64,000 bases of DNA, from NCBI GenBank assembly GCA_947625465.1, contig CANQOK010000006.1, positions 1 through 64,000 of the forward strand, read 5' to 3'. Shown piece by piece: positions 1 through 9,229 of this stretch. The first letter of the stretch is position 1. Each line of letters begins with the position of its first letter. Source of the DNA: an uncultured Lachnospiraceae bacterium (GTDB lineage Bacteria; Bacillota; Clostridia; Lachnospirales; Lachnospiraceae). The position numbers were made by a program, and so were the translations under genes. Under the pieces are notes generated by a model that saw only the letters and a list, made by a program, of their open reading frames with translations, was not told the DNA's origin and ran no database searches.

Positions 1-122
1 AAGAATCCGGCTTAAGATGGACAGATGCGGAACCACACTGCAAGATGGTCGTCCATGCACTTAAGCAAACAGCCAGCTGGTTTGAAGCTAACTTCCGTGT
101 CAGGGGAACAGACTATTTCTGA
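1..122 (+). CDS. 3' end of an unidentified gene
   Basis: An open frame enters from the left edge, codes for about 39 residues and stops with TGA at 120-122. The visible tail contains WTDAEPHCKM and ends in RGTDYF, which reads like real protein. I do not recognise the family; a flavodoxin-like reductase is one guess without firm support. It lies 162 bases upstream of a ferredoxin gene on the same strand. The gap 123-284 is AT-rich and holds a TTGACA at 169-174 but no convincing -10 at the usual spacing. Confidence 0.5.
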   Translation, partial: ESGLRWTDAEPHCKMVVHALKQTASWFEANFRVRGTDYF

Positions 123-284
123 AGCAGCCATTACTGGTTCAACAGGAGGAAAAAGAACTATTACCTGATTGACACTAAGGACAATTATATCATGGGCTTT
201 ACTAAGCCTATTGAACAAAGATTTATTAAGTTATCAAGGTACATTTACTGTATCTAAAAGATATTATACGAGGAGGAATATATT

Positions 285-980
285 ATGCTTAGAAAAATCA
301 TCAAAATCGACGAGGAAAAATGCAATGGCTGCGGGATCTGCGCCCAAGCCTGCCACGAGGGTGCAATCGGTATCGTTGACGGCAAGGCAAAACTGCTTCG
401 GGAGGACTACTGCGACGGTCTTGGCGACTGCTTGCCTGCCTGCCAGACCGGAGCGATCACCTTTGAGGAACGGGAAGCGCCGGCATATAATGAAGCTGCT
501 GTAAAGGCGGCAAAGCAGAAGAAAATCGCCGAAAAACTGCCCTGCGGCTGCCCCGGCACAGCTTCAAAAGCAATTCATCGTGAAGAAACGCAGGCTGAAA
601 ATGTTAAAGTCCGCAGCCGCCTTTCTCAGTGGCCGGTACAAATCAAGCTGGCTCCCGTAAACGCACCCTATTTTAACGGCGCAAATTTACTTATCGCCGC
701 TGACTGCACCGCTTACGCTTACGGTAACTTCCACAATGATTTCATCAAAAACAGGATTACCCTGATTGGCTGCCCGAAACTGGATATGGTGGACTACACC
801 GAGAAATTAACGCAGATCATCGCCGGGAACAATATCAAGAGCGTGACTGTTGTCCGAATGGAAGTACCCTGCTGCGGCGGCATCGAAAATGCGGTAAAGC
901 GGGCGCTGCAAGCCAGCGGGAAGTTTATCCCGTGGAGTGTCGTGACTATTTCCACAGACGGTCAGATCATTGAAATTTGA
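285..980 (+). CDS. two-cluster 4Fe-4S ferredoxin-type protein
   Basis: This 231-residue protein probably transfers electrons in the cytoplasm. Near residue 14 it has a classical cluster motif (CNGCGICAQAC) and near residue 45 a second, wider-spaced set (YCDGLGDCLPAC), followed by a Cys-rich linker (CGCPG). The C-terminal half contains further cysteines (ADC, GCP, PCCGG). This layout is common in clostridial ferredoxin proteins annotated as 4Fe-4S binding; the partner enzyme is unknown. The start is set by AGGAGG a few bases before the ATG at 285. The gene appears to be the last of its transcript because a hairpin follows at 1021. Confidence 0.85.
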   Translation: MLRKIIKIDEEKCNGCGICAQACHEGAIGIVDGKAKLLREDYCDGLGDCLPACQTGAITFEEREAPAYNEAAVKAAKQKKIAEKLPCGCPGTASKAIHREETQAENVKVRSRLSQWPVQIKLAPVNAPYFNGANLLIAADCTAYAYGNFHNDFIKNRITLIGCPKLDMVDYTEKLTQIIAGNNIKSVTVVRMEVPCCGGIENAVKRALQASGKFIPWSVVTISTDGQIIEI

Positions 981-1020
981 AATTCAAAAAGTTACGGGAA
1001 AAGGGAGAAAAGCAAAATAA

Positions 1021-1075
1021 AAAACGGAATCCTGCATCTGAAAGCTCGCTTTCAAAACGCATATTCCGTTTCTTT
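1021..1075. terminator. bidirectional terminator
   Basis: Arms AAACGGAAT (1022-1030) and ATTCCGTTT (1063-1071) enclose a second stem, GAAAGC/GCTTTC (1040-1053). An A-run on the left and T-rich sequence on the right let it end both the ferredoxin transcript and the long minus-strand run that finishes at 1122. Confidence 0.75.
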
Positions 1076-1121
1076 ATATTATAGTTTATAATTCATCAAG
1101 CGGAACGCCTTCCGCATCTGT

Positions 1122-2384
1122 TCAGGACGATTTCGCAGTCCCGGATTCCTCCTGCATTGTACTCTCTTCCTCCGGCCCCGAATAAGGGTAGACGCCGCTA
1201 TAATACGTGATATTCTGGTCGATCGTGGAAATCCGGTCAGATACCTGATAGTCCTTATCGCCATATATATATTCATGCAGTTTTTTTACATTGTAGGCGG
1301 TTCCCTGTCCTACTACATAAGACGCTTCCGAATAATTTCCCGGCAGCAGCAGATTCGCGTAAGAATAGTGGAACGGATAGCCCTGATTTTGCTTTACATC
1401 AAAATCAAATGCCGCGGATGCCACAAGCAGCAGTTCGTCCCAGGTCATACTGGTCTTAAAAAACTGATTGTCCTCCGTATTCTGATCAAAAACGGTCTTC
1501 ATCACATCCAGCGTCTGCAGCAGCCCGATCTTTTTCGCCCGCGCGACCAGTTTGCGGATCGTAGCCTGCTGTCTGGCGGCACGTCCCATATCGTCATTGA
1601 TCTCTTCGCCGGTTTCTTCATCGATATAAGTCGTTTTCCGGATCCGGCAGTAGGTCGTAGCCTGCAGGCCGTTCAGGTGATTCTTTCCTGCACTTTTCAC
1701 ATTGGGAGAATACATGCCGGTAGACTTCTTGGTGGAAGAAAGATGCAGATTCAGCTGATACACTTCACCCTGCGTCAGATTCACATCAATGCCGCCCATC
1801 GCGTCTACAATGGTAGCCACTCCCTGGAAATTCAGAATCGCGTAATCTGAGATATGCATATCCAGATTGGTATTTAAGGTATTGATCGTACCTTTGATTC
1901 CCCAGTTGCAGTACGCGGCGTTTGCCTTCGCGTAATAATCCAGCACTTCCCCCTGATCGTTCACCATCTGCATGACCGTATCACGATAAACCGATACCAG
2001 ACTGACATCATTGGTATCTTTATCGATTGTCAGGATCATCATGACATCGCTGTTGACATTCTTGTCAAAGTCTTCATTACGGGTATCAATGCCGACGATC
2101 AGAATCTGTGTGTACTGCTCCAGACGATCCTTATCAATACCCGGATTGGTTACAACCTCCTGTACCGCATTAAAGTCGTTATCCACTACCTTCTCGTTGT
2201 AAGTGTCCTTTCCAAACCAGCCCAACATAGACCGTCCCCAGGAGGTAGCCATCAATCCTCTGATAAATCCCTGCTTGAAACTGGGCACCGCCCAGATGAT
2301 AATTCCGGACAGTACGATCACCGCAAAGACAATTTCCACCACCAGCAAAATGCGCCGCAGGCGCTTAACCGTATTTTTTTTCAT
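1122..2384 (-). CDS. LytR-CpsA-Psr (LCP) family cell-wall ligase
   Basis: LCP proteins attach glycopolymers such as teichoic acid or capsule to peptidoglycan outside the membrane. The 420-residue product has a basic N-terminus and one membrane segment (about residues 11-32), then the LCP domain. Visible landmarks are ILIVGIDTR, NSDVMMILTID, VSVYRDT, ANAAY and the segment ending in VDAMGGIDV; the conserved Arg and Asp residues of the fold are present. A short polar Ser/Glu-rich tail ends the protein. It is the last gene of the run starting at the promoter near 9200, 35 bases after leuA, and is followed by the hairpin at 1021-1075. The exact glycopolymer cannot be read from sequence. Confidence 0.92.
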   Translation of the reverse strand: MKKNTVKRLRRILLVVEIVFAVIVLSGIIIWAVPSFKQGFIRGLMATSWGRSMLGWFGKDTYNEKVVDNDFNAVQEVVTNPGIDKDRLEQYTQILIVGIDTRNEDFDKNVNSDVMMILTIDKDTNDVSLVSVYRDTVMQMVNDQGEVLDYYAKANAAYCNWGIKGTINTLNTNLDMHISDYAILNFQGVATIVDAMGGIDVNLTQGEVYQLNLHLSSTKKSTGMYSPNVKSAGKNHLNGLQATTYCRIRKTTYIDEETGEEINDDMGRAARQQATIRKLVARAKKIGLLQTLDVMKTVFDQNTEDNQFFKTSMTWDELLLVASAAFDFDVKQNQGYPFHYSYANLLLPGNYSEASYVVGQGTAYNVKKLHEYIYGDKDYQVSDRISTIDQNITYYSGVYPYSGPEEESTMQEESGTAKSS

Positions 2385-2419
2385 TCGTATTCCTTCCTAA
2401 AACAACACTCATCTGAAAA

Positions 2420-4081
2420 CTACTGCGGTAAACGATTCAGTGCGCTGAAATAAGCGCGAATTGTCGCTCTCGTAATATTAGAGCTTACGCCTACGCCAAA
2501 CGCCTCGTCTCCGGTTGCGTTATTCACTACATGCACATATGCCGCCGCTTTCGCATTGGCGCCTTCCCCCAACGCATGTTCCGTATAGTCCAATACCTTC
2601 ACATCCCAATTCATTTCATCACGCATGATCTTTTTGACTGCGTGCAGCGGGCCGTTTCCAACCGCCTCCTTTACATATTCCACGCCCTTATACTTAAAAG
2701 TCAGGACTGCTTTTGTATCGGTGGATTTCTCCACATCATTGAACTGGACCCATTCCAGTTCCCACGGTTCCTTACAGGTCAGATATTCTTCCTTAAATTT
2801 CTCCATGATCGTCTCCGGAGCCACTTCTCCATGTTCCTCCGCGATCTTCTGGATTACGTCCGCAAATTCTTTATGCATTGCCTTCGGCAGCTTAAATCCG
2901 AAATAGGTATCCATCACATAAGCAACGCCGCCCTTGCCCGACTGGCTGTTGATCCGGACGATCGGCTCATAATCCCGTCCCACATCCGACGGATCGATCG
3001 GCAGATACGGCACTTCCCAATACTTGCTGTGCCGCTCCTGAATGGCGTGAACGCCTTTGTTGATCGCGTCCTGATGAGAACCGGAAAACGCGGTAAATAC
3101 CAGTTTGCCCGCATAAGGATGCCGCATGCCGACCGGCATTTTACAGCATTTTTCATAAATCTGAATAATCGGCTTAATATCATCAATCTCCAGCTTGGGA
3201 TCGATCCCCTGGGAAAACATATTATAAGCGATATTTAAAATATCCACATTACCGGTCCGCTCTCCGTTTCCGAATAAAGTTCCCTCTATCCGGTCCGCGC
3301 CGGCCAGCAGCGCCAGTTCTGCCGCTGCTACACTGGTTCCCCGGTCATTGTGCGGATGCACGCTTAACACAATGCTGTCTCTGTCCTTAAAATGCGTATT
3401 CATCCATTCGATCTGATCCGCATACACATTCGGCGTCGTCATCTCAACCGTACTTGGCAGATTAAAGATGATCGGATTCTCCGGCGTAGGCTGCCATACG
3501 TCCTGTACGGCCGTACATACCTCCAGCGCGTAATCCAGCTCCGTACCGGTAAAGCTCTCCGGCGAATATTCCAGATAGATCTTTCCCGGAAAATCCTTCG
3601 CGTATTTCTTAACCATGTTAGCGCCGTCAACCGCGATCTGCTTGATCGCTTCCTTATCCTTATGGAATACCACATCCCGCTGCAGCGTAGAAGTGGAATT
3701 GTAAATATGGACAATTACCTGCTTTAACCCTTCCATCGCTTCAAACGTCCGTTTGATCAGGTGCTCCCGGCACTGGATCAGAACCTGTACCCGCACATCA
3801 TCCGGGATCAGATTCCGCTCGATCAGCGTTCTTAAAAAATCAAATTCGATCTGCGATGCGGACGGAAATCCCACTTCGATCTCTTTAAAGCCCATTTTCA
3901 CAAGGAAATTAAAAAATTCTACTTTTTCCTCTACGACCATCGGCTCGATCAAAGCCTGATTGCCGTCTCTTAAATCCACGCTGCACCAGATCGGCGCGTG
4001 TTCAATCTGTTTATTTACCCATGTACGCTCCGGAAAATCGACCACCGGCACACGCTTATAATTCTTATAATTCTGTGACAT
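2420..4081 (-). CDS. leuA: 2-isopropylmalate synthase
   Basis: LeuA condenses 2-ketoisovalerate with acetyl-CoA in the first committed step of leucine synthesis. The 553-residue protein is of the long LeuA type. It has the DRE-TIM barrel start (SVDLRDGNQAL), the metal-binding HPHNDRG segment, GERTGNVD, a central linker domain and a C-terminal allosteric domain (about residues 430-553, with YVHVVNN and GVGVSSNI) that normally senses leucine. It sits 33 bases after galE in the minus-strand run. There is no room for a T-box leader directly upstream, so transcription probably depends on the distant operon promoter or one inside galE. No other leu genes are in the window. Confidence 0.96.
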   Translation of the reverse strand: MSQNYKNYKRVPVVDFPERTWVNKQIEHAPIWCSVDLRDGNQALIEPMVVEEKVEFFNFLVKMGFKEIEVGFPSASQIEFDFLRTLIERNLIPDDVRVQVLIQCREHLIKRTFEAMEGLKQVIVHIYNSTSTLQRDVVFHKDKEAIKQIAVDGANMVKKYAKDFPGKIYLEYSPESFTGTELDYALEVCTAVQDVWQPTPENPIIFNLPSTVEMTTPNVYADQIEWMNTHFKDRDSIVLSVHPHNDRGTSVAAAELALLAGADRIEGTLFGNGERTGNVDILNIAYNMFSQGIDPKLEIDDIKPIIQIYEKCCKMPVGMRHPYAGKLVFTAFSGSHQDAINKGVHAIQERHSKYWEVPYLPIDPSDVGRDYEPIVRINSQSGKGGVAYVMDTYFGFKLPKAMHKEFADVIQKIAEEHGEVAPETIMEKFKEEYLTCKEPWELEWVQFNDVEKSTDTKAVLTFKYKGVEYVKEAVGNGPLHAVKKIMRDEMNWDVKVLDYTEHALGEGANAKAAAYVHVVNNATGDEAFGVGVSSNITRATIRAYFSALNRLPQ

Positions 4082-4114
4082 TTCTATATCCTCTCTATCT
4101 TAATCATCCTGTAA

Positions 4115-5137
4115 TCATATTGACTTGTATCCGTCCGGATTCTTCGACTGCCAGTTCCAGCTGTCCGCGCACATTTCGCGGATTCCGTACTGCGCTTCCC
4201 AGCCTAGTTCTTCTTTAGCTAGAGACGGATCGGCGTAACACTGCGCGATATCACCCGCGCGTCTCGGTCCGATCACATAGGCAAGTTTTTTCCCGCAGGC
4301 TTCCTCATAATTATGAATGACGTCCAGCACACTGTAGCCCTTACCGGTTCCAAGATTATACGGCACTACGCCGGGCTTTTCCTCCAGCTTCCGAACCGCG
4401 CAGATATGGCCCTTTGCCAGATCCACAACGTGGATATAATCCCGTACGCCCGTACCGTCCGGCGTCGGATAGTCATTGCCGAACACATTGATATGCGGGA
4501 GTTTCCCGGCTGCCACCTTCGCCACATAGGGTACCAGATTATTGGGGATTCCGTTCGGATCTTCCCCAATGAGTCCGCTCTTATGCGCGCCGATCGGATT
4601 AAAATACCGAAGCAGGATAATGTTCCATTCCGGATCTGCCACATGGAAATCCCGGAAAATTTCCTCCTGCATCAGCTTTGTGCGCCCATACGGGTTCGTC
4701 ACCGGTCCCAGAGGAAAATCTTCCCGAATCGGTACACTGGCCGGATCTCCGTAAACCGTGGCGGATGAACTGAACACCAGGTTCTTGCATCCGTATTTCT
4801 GCATCACCTCACATAGGACGAGCGTACCGGTAATATTATTCTGATAATAGAGCATCGGTTTCTGTACCGACTCTCCTACTGCCTTCAGCCCGGCAAAATG
4901 GATCACAGCCTGAATCTCATGATTTTGAAATACGGTCTCCATGCCTGCTCTGTCCGCAATATCCAGTTTATAAAACGTAACCTGTTTTCCCGTGATCTGC
5001 TCTACTCTCCGCAGAGATTCTTCCGAAGAATTGCACAGATTATCCACAACTACGACATCATAACCGCTCTCCAGCAGTTCTACGCATGTATGACTTCCAA
5101 TATATCCTGCGCCTCCGGTTACCAGTATCTGACTCAT
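4115..5137 (-). CDS. galE: UDP-glucose 4-epimerase
   Basis: GalE interconverts UDP-glucose and UDP-galactose with bound NAD, supplying sugar nucleotides for envelope polymers or galactose use. The 340-residue protein has the Rossmann motif [10 protein letters not shown] at the N-terminus, the catalytic Ser/Thr region SSSATVYG, the YGRTK Tyr-Lys pair, and late landmarks such as GTGKGYSV and [12 protein letters not shown]. The length is standard. It is 12 bases downstream of the HPr gene and 33 upstream of leuA. With an LCP ligase in the same run and no galK or galT nearby, an envelope role is more likely than galactose catabolism; that is inference. Confidence 0.96.
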   Translation of the reverse strand: MSQILVTGGAGYIGSHTCVELLESGYDVVVVDNLCNSSEESLRRVEQITGKQVTFYKLDIADRAGMETVFQNHEIQAVIHFAGLKAVGESVQKPMLYYQNNITGTLVLCEVMQKYGCKNLVFSSSATVYGDPASVPIREDFPLGPVTNPYGRTKLMQEEIFRDFHVADPEWNIILLRYFNPIGAHKSGLIGEDPNGIPNNLVPYVAKVAAGKLPHINVFGNDYPTPDGTGVRDYIHVVDLAKGHICAVRKLEEKPGVVPYNLGTGKGYSVLDVIHNYEEACGKKLAYVIGPRRAGDIAQCYADPSLAKEELGWEAQYGIREMCADSWNWQSKNPDGYKSI

Positions 5138-5149
5138 AATCTTTTCCTC

Positions 5150-5404
5150 CTACATATTATGCAATAAATCTGTAATCGCTTTTATCGCTTCTTTTTCATC
5201 TTTCCCGTCACAAATGATCTCAACTTCATCGCCCGCCTTCACACAGGCGCTGAGCAGGCTGATCACACTTTTCACATTACATATCCTGTTTTCTTTTTTC
5301 ATATGGATATTACATTTATACTCCAGCGCCAGCTTGCATAAATCACCGGCCGGACGTAAATGAATTCCGTTATGATGTTTTACTTTCACCGTCTGTTTTA
5401 ACAT
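5150..5404 (-). CDS. HPr-family phosphocarrier protein
   Basis: HPr carries phosphate from enzyme I to sugar permeases and, when phosphorylated on serine, takes part in carbon catabolite control. This 84-residue protein keeps both key residues: His15 in NGIHLRPAG and Ser46 in VKSVISLLSA. It could therefore serve sugar transport and regulation rather than being a Crh-like form lacking His15. It is embedded in a run with c-di-AMP genes and galE instead of beside ptsI, so it may be a paralogue. An AGAGGTGG site precedes the ATG at 5404, and the cdaR stop is 14 bases upstream. Confidence 0.88.
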   Translation of the reverse strand: MLKQTVKVKHHNGIHLRPAGDLCKLALEYKCNIHMKKENRICNVKSVISLLSACVKAGDEVEIICDGKDEKEAIKAITDLLHNM

Positions 5405-5418
5405 CGCAAACCACCTCT

Positions 5419-6717
5419 TTACTGTTCTGGTTCCGGGACCGTGGTTCTGTTTGCCGCCATCCCTTCTGTCTGTTCTTCTGTCAGACGCACGTTAACCGTG
5501 ATCTCTCCGATCTGTTCGATTCTGTCCGGCAATGTAAATTTCACCGGCATACTGTTTTCTCCGCTTTTCGCCTGCGCCATATCCACGGTCGGATCCAGCA
5601 TATACATTTCGGTTATGGCCTCCATATCCGTATCCAGGCCCCGGATCATGACCGCGATTTCAGATGTACTTAAAATCTTCGCCAGATAACCTTCCGGAAT
5701 ATTGATCAGCTTGATATCCGTTTCCGGATTCAGCATCAGGGTTTTTACTTCCTGTTCCACAATAAAGACCGTCACTTTGACCTGCTTTTCTTCCTCGCTT
5801 CCGATCCGCGTTCCTTCCGGTATGTAATTTTCCATATTGACCGTTGTTTCCAGATTCTCACTCCGGCCCGCGATATTAAGCACAGAAGCCGGGATGACAA
5901 TTTCATCGATACTGTCGATCAGATTTTCCCTGCCGACCAGGGAAATCTGTTTCCGTTCTCTCTGGATATCCGTAAAACGGTATCCGTCCTGCGGTTCTCC
6001 TGCCACACTGAAATTCAGGTCCACCAGCTTTTTCTTCAGGATCGTGGTAGTTGCCTGTACCTTCTTACGGCTGAAGCTGATATTGGAATTTTTTTCGATC
6101 AGACGCCCGTTTGAAGTATACAGCACAGGTTCATACTGGTCGCTGATATCCGAAGTCACGCCTTCTACCGAAATCGGCAGCGTCACCCGGTTGATCATAT
6201 CATGGATGGATTCCGGCGCCGTAACAGTTATGGTTTCTTCCGCCAGCTTGGTTGTATCGCAGACATAAGAGTCCGCCGGCTGTCCCGTATATTCCACGGA
6301 AATCGGATATTCCTTATCAATGATATTCTCAATATTGACCGTAATATTATCAGCCCGTTTTGTGATCGTAACCTCCGACCGAAGTTCCGCGGTATTCAGC
6401 GTGACATAGATCGGAACAGCATTTACAATTGAAAGCTCCGACAGCGGAGCGGTAGCTGTAAAATCATCCGCATCCAGATTATTGACATAAGAGCGTCTTC
6501 CGGAAACTGTTACGCTGGTATACATATTAGAAGAGTCGACCTCATATATTTTTCTCTGCTCTGTCAAAACCGACTCGTCCGTCACCTGAACCTGGATACC
6601 CGAAATATTTCTAGTCATAACCGGATCATTCATATTCGTTACGATAATCCAGACCAGCACGCCTACAATGATGGAAAGGATCTTTAAGATCAGATTATTA
6701 AATATTTTCTTTTTCAC
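5419..6717 (-). CDS. cdaR: CdaR, YbbR-domain regulator of diadenylate cyclase
   Basis: CdaR is a membrane-anchored extracytoplasmic protein that modulates CdaA. The 432-residue product has one N-terminal membrane segment (about residues 9-26, KILSIIVGVLVWIIV followed by the typical TNMNDP) and several YbbR-type beta-rich repeats, recognisable as recurring I-x-V turns and ISVEYTGQPADSY-like stretches. It ends in a short polar tail. The gene overlaps the end of cdaA by 20 bases, indicating translational coupling, and this gene order (cdaA then cdaR) is conserved across Bacillota. No glmM is found downstream; HPr, galE, leuA and an LCP gene follow instead. Confidence 0.93.
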   Translation of the reverse strand: MKKKIFNNLILKILSIIVGVLVWIIVTNMNDPVMTRNISGIQVQVTDESVLTEQRKIYEVDSSNMYTSVTVSGRRSYVNNLDADDFTATAPLSELSIVNAVPIYVTLNTAELRSEVTITKRADNITVNIENIIDKEYPISVEYTGQPADSYVCDTTKLAEETITVTAPESIHDMINRVTLPISVEGVTSDISDQYEPVLYTSNGRLIEKNSNISFSRKKVQATTTILKKKLVDLNFSVAGEPQDGYRFTDIQRERKQISLVGRENLIDSIDEIVIPASVLNIAGRSENLETTVNMENYIPEGTRIGSEEEKQVKVTVFIVEQEVKTLMLNPETDIKLINIPEGYLAKILSTSEIAVMIRGLDTDMEAITEMYMLDPTVDMAQAKSGENSMPVKFTLPDRIEQIGEITVNVRLTEEQTEGMAANRTTVPEPEQ

Positions 6718-7567
6718 GCTGATTTCTCCCCTTCCACAGACGGATGCGCTTACTCTCTACCTTCTTCTCCTGAATCTCCAGCAGTTTTTCACGCAGTCTG
6801 TCGCCGTCAACATTCCGCTCCAGCATACCGTCAAACGCGATTGAGACTTTTCCTGTCTCTTCCGATACAATAATCGTCAGACAGTCTGATTCTTCACTGA
6901 TGCCTAATCCGGCACGATGCCGTGTGCCCAGCGCCTTGCTCACATGCATATTTTCAGATAAATGCAAATAACAGGTGGCCGCTACGATCCGGTCCCCCCG
7001 TATAATGATCGCTCCGTCATGGAGCGGCGTATTGTGTTCAAAAATATTGATCAAAAGCTGATTGCTCACCTTGGCGTCCATGGAAATGCCCGTCATCTCA
7101 AATTCGGTCAGCCGCACATTCCGTTCCATTACGATCAGTGCGCCTGTCTTGGTCCGCGCCAGTTCAAAGGTCGCTTTTACGATCTCATTCAGGGTATCGT
7201 CACTGAAGCGTTCCGATACATCCCGCCTGCCTTCGGCAAAAATATCCGCAATGATATTCTTCTGCCCCAGCTGCTCCAGCGCCCGCCGCAGCTCTGGCTG
7301 GAACATAACGATAATGGCAATTACGATCACGCTGAGCGTTTTATTCAGAATCCACAGGATCGTATTCATATTAAAAAGAGTGGCAACCAGCGTAAACAGC
7401 AGTACGATGATCAGTCCCTTGAATACCATCCAGGCTTTTGTATCTTTAATAAACCGCATGACCTGATATACGATAAAGCTGATCACACAGATTTCCAGAA
7501 CATCCGTAATCCCGATCTGCGGCCAGCGCAGATATTTTTCAACGAACTCTACTATATGAGCAAACAC
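6698..7567 (-). CDS. cdaA: CdaA diadenylate cyclase
   Basis: CdaA makes cyclic di-AMP from two ATP at the membrane; c-di-AMP controls potassium and osmolyte uptake and cell-wall homeostasis. The 289-residue protein has three N-terminal hydrophobic segments (roughly residues 21-40, 46-66 and 73-90) and a DisA_N catalytic domain with the hallmark DGA motif at 184-186 (LHDGAIII) and RHR at 216-218 (GTRHRAGLGISE). It is preceded by two small membrane-protein genes and overlaps cdaR downstream. A potassium-channel gene occurs at 61.5-63.1 kb, but whether it responds to c-di-AMP is unknown. Confidence 0.97.
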   Translation of the reverse strand: MFAHIVEFVEKYLRWPQIGITDVLEICVISFIVYQVMRFIKDTKAWMVFKGLIIVLLFTLVATLFNMNTILWILNKTLSVIVIAIIVMFQPELRRALEQLGQKNIIADIFAEGRRDVSERFSDDTLNEIVKATFELARTKTGALIVMERNVRLTEFEMTGISMDAKVSNQLLINIFEHNTPLHDGAIIIRGDRIVAATCYLHLSENMHVSKALGTRHRAGLGISEESDCLTIIVSEETGKVSIAFDGMLERNVDGDRLREKLLEIQEKKVESKRIRLWKGRNQREKENI

Positions 7568-7609
7568 AGGCGCCCTCCTTCCTTATGTCTTTTTCTCCGG
7601 CCTGTCCGC

Positions 7610-8695
7610 TTATTCTTTCTCAGACGGCTGTCTCGCAGTCCGTTCCGTTGCCCGTCTTGCGTTCCGTTCCGAGCTGACGGTTACGCGCTGACGAGAGTTT
7701 CTCGATGCGGCAGTCCGGGAAGCGCTGCTCCGCTCTGTTGTCCGCGGATGCCGGCTTCGCCGCGCGTTGATCCGTTTTACTCTCACATCCGGCGTTGTAA
7801 CGCTGATCTTCGGTACGGCTTTTACATAATAATAATAATCGTCATCTTCAAACTGCGCATGCTCCGTTCTGCTGTAATCGACAGAAAATACGCAGAAATT
7901 TACCAGAAACGCGATCGCCATGGAGAGAAGCGTCCCCAGAAGCAGCGCGCCCATAGAGACGGAGCTTGATTTGACCAGCATGCCGCCTACCAGAAATCCT
8001 GCCACATTTACGATACTTCCGGTCACGATCGCGATAGACCAGGCGTAATTGATCGGCAGCCGGCGAATCAGGTACACAACGATCACCACACACGCGAACA
8101 CGACCATTGCCACATACATATCCGGATTGGCGAAAAGACCTTCCATAAACATATGGATCTTAGTCAGCAGGTCGTCCGTGCTGAGATTCGTGATCCGCAG
8201 CGTATTCTCACTGATAAAATAAAGGCTGTAATACAGCATGGTGCCGAAAGCAACCGATATGACCGAAGCCGGCGTCGCAACCAGTCCCACCAGAAGCGGC
8301 ATCAGATACGGCACCTTTAAGATCATCAGAATCGGCATCAGGATCAGAACAATCCCATCCCTTGCCGCAAACCGGTAATATCCCAGATACATCACGAGCA
8401 GCAAAAGCAGCATGATCGCCGCCAGCTCGATCGACAATTCCATAACATGGCCTAAAATAAACGCGGCCATCAGCGCAACCGTCAATGACACGGGAATAAA
8501 AGAACATAACAGCGCGATAATGATCACCACCGCCAGATTTTTAAGCGGCGCGGAGAAACCGATGTACTGATTCAATACCAACAGCGTAACCAGTGCCAGT
8601 ACGAATTTGGCCGCCGGAATCAGGTAAAAATCATTTTTGCTGTAAAACTGTCTTAACCGCTCCTTAAATACCAAAAGATTCATCATACTGATCAC
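7610..8695 (-). CDS. polytopic membrane protein with Arg/Ser-rich tail, unknown function
   Basis: A 361-residue protein of no family I can name. About nine hydrophobic segments span residues 25-275. There follows an acidic-aromatic patch (EDDDYYYY) and then a tail of about 70 residues extremely rich in Arg, Ser and Thr (for example ARRSRHPRTTERSS and SERNARRATERTAR). A tail this basic should lie in the cytoplasm, where it could bind nucleic acid, acidic lipid or a partner protein. The gene overlaps its upstream neighbour by 32 bases and lies 42 bases before cdaA, so it is co-transcribed with the c-di-AMP genes. Function in c-di-AMP control is inference from position only. Confidence 0.7.
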   Translation of the reverse strand: MISMMNLLVFKERLRQFYSKNDFYLIPAAKFVLALVTLLVLNQYIGFSAPLKNLAVVIIIALLCSFIPVSLTVALMAAFILGHVMELSIELAAIMLLLLLVMYLGYYRFAARDGIVLILMPILMILKVPYLMPLLVGLVATPASVISVAFGTMLYYSLYFISENTLRITNLSTDDLLTKIHMFMEGLFANPDMYVAMVVFACVVIVVYLIRRLPINYAWSIAIVTGSIVNVAGFLVGGMLVKSSSVSMGALLLGTLLSMAIAFLVNFCVFSVDYSRTEHAQFEDDDYYYYVKAVPKISVTTPDVRVKRINARRSRHPRTTERSSASRTAASRNSRQRVTVSSERNARRATERTARQPSEKE

Positions 8696-9116
8696 TTCCT
8701 CCCATTTCGATTTCTTCCCGGATCCTGCCTTCCGCTTCCTGTATATGATTGATTTCCTTTAATCCGGCATTATAATTCTTCAGGCTTTCCCTTACTTTTG
8801 TAAATTTATATCTGTATACCAGGTAGGCGATCAGCATACTGATGATCAGATATGCGACGTACAGGATCAATATGGTCCGGCCCAGGTTCAGTACATCCGT
8901 CTGCGCCAGATCGTTCATAAATTTTTCAAGATCATAGAACAGCCATAAAGCTACCATAAATACATATGCGATTGTAGAAGCGATCAATGTTTTGATCATC
9001 CCCAGGCTGATATAATCGCTGCGGAAAAATTTACTCATCGGGATCTCTTTCCTGCCCTGATTCTGCTCATATACTGCCATCTTTGTCATGAGTTTGATTT
9101 TTTCTTCATTCAGCAT
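8664..9116 (-). CDS. small two-TM membrane protein, unknown function
   Basis: A 150-residue protein with two clear membrane helices (about residues 39-60 and 78-104), a charged N-terminal segment (KIKLMTKMAVYEQNQ) and a helical, Glu-rich C-terminal region likely to form a coiled coil. It is the first gene after the strong promoter at 9188-9216 and overlaps the next membrane protein gene by 32 bases. I do not recognise the family. Its place at the head of the cdaA run suggests a partner of the polytopic protein that follows. Confidence 0.7.
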   Translation of the reverse strand: MLNEEKIKLMTKMAVYEQNQGRKEIPMSKFFRSDYISLGMIKTLIASTIAYVFMVALWLFYDLEKFMNDLAQTDVLNLGRTILILYVAYLIISMLIAYLVYRYKFTKVRESLKNYNAGLKEINHIQEAEGRIREEIEMGGSDQYDESFGI

Positions 9117-9187
9117 AGCTACCTCTCATTTTACCGAACCGTTTATGTCTTATATCAAGCATAAATACCCAATTTTAAATCATAGCA

Positions 9188-9216
9188 ATTATAGCACACC
9201 CTTTTTTAAATTGCAA
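9188..9216 (-). promoter_or_regulatory. sigma-A promoter of the cdaA operon
   Basis: On the minus strand: TTGCAA (9211-9216), 17-base spacer, TATAAT (9188-9193), with an upstream TG giving an extended -10 (TGCTATAAT). It lies about 70 bases before the 9116 start and can drive the eight genes down to 1122. Confidence 0.85.
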
Positions 9217-9229
9217 CCAAACGCCTGAA

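Noticed and set aside
4081..4115. T-box or leader control before leuA
   Set aside because: The gap is only 33 bases and shows no stem-loop; leuA is inside a longer run.
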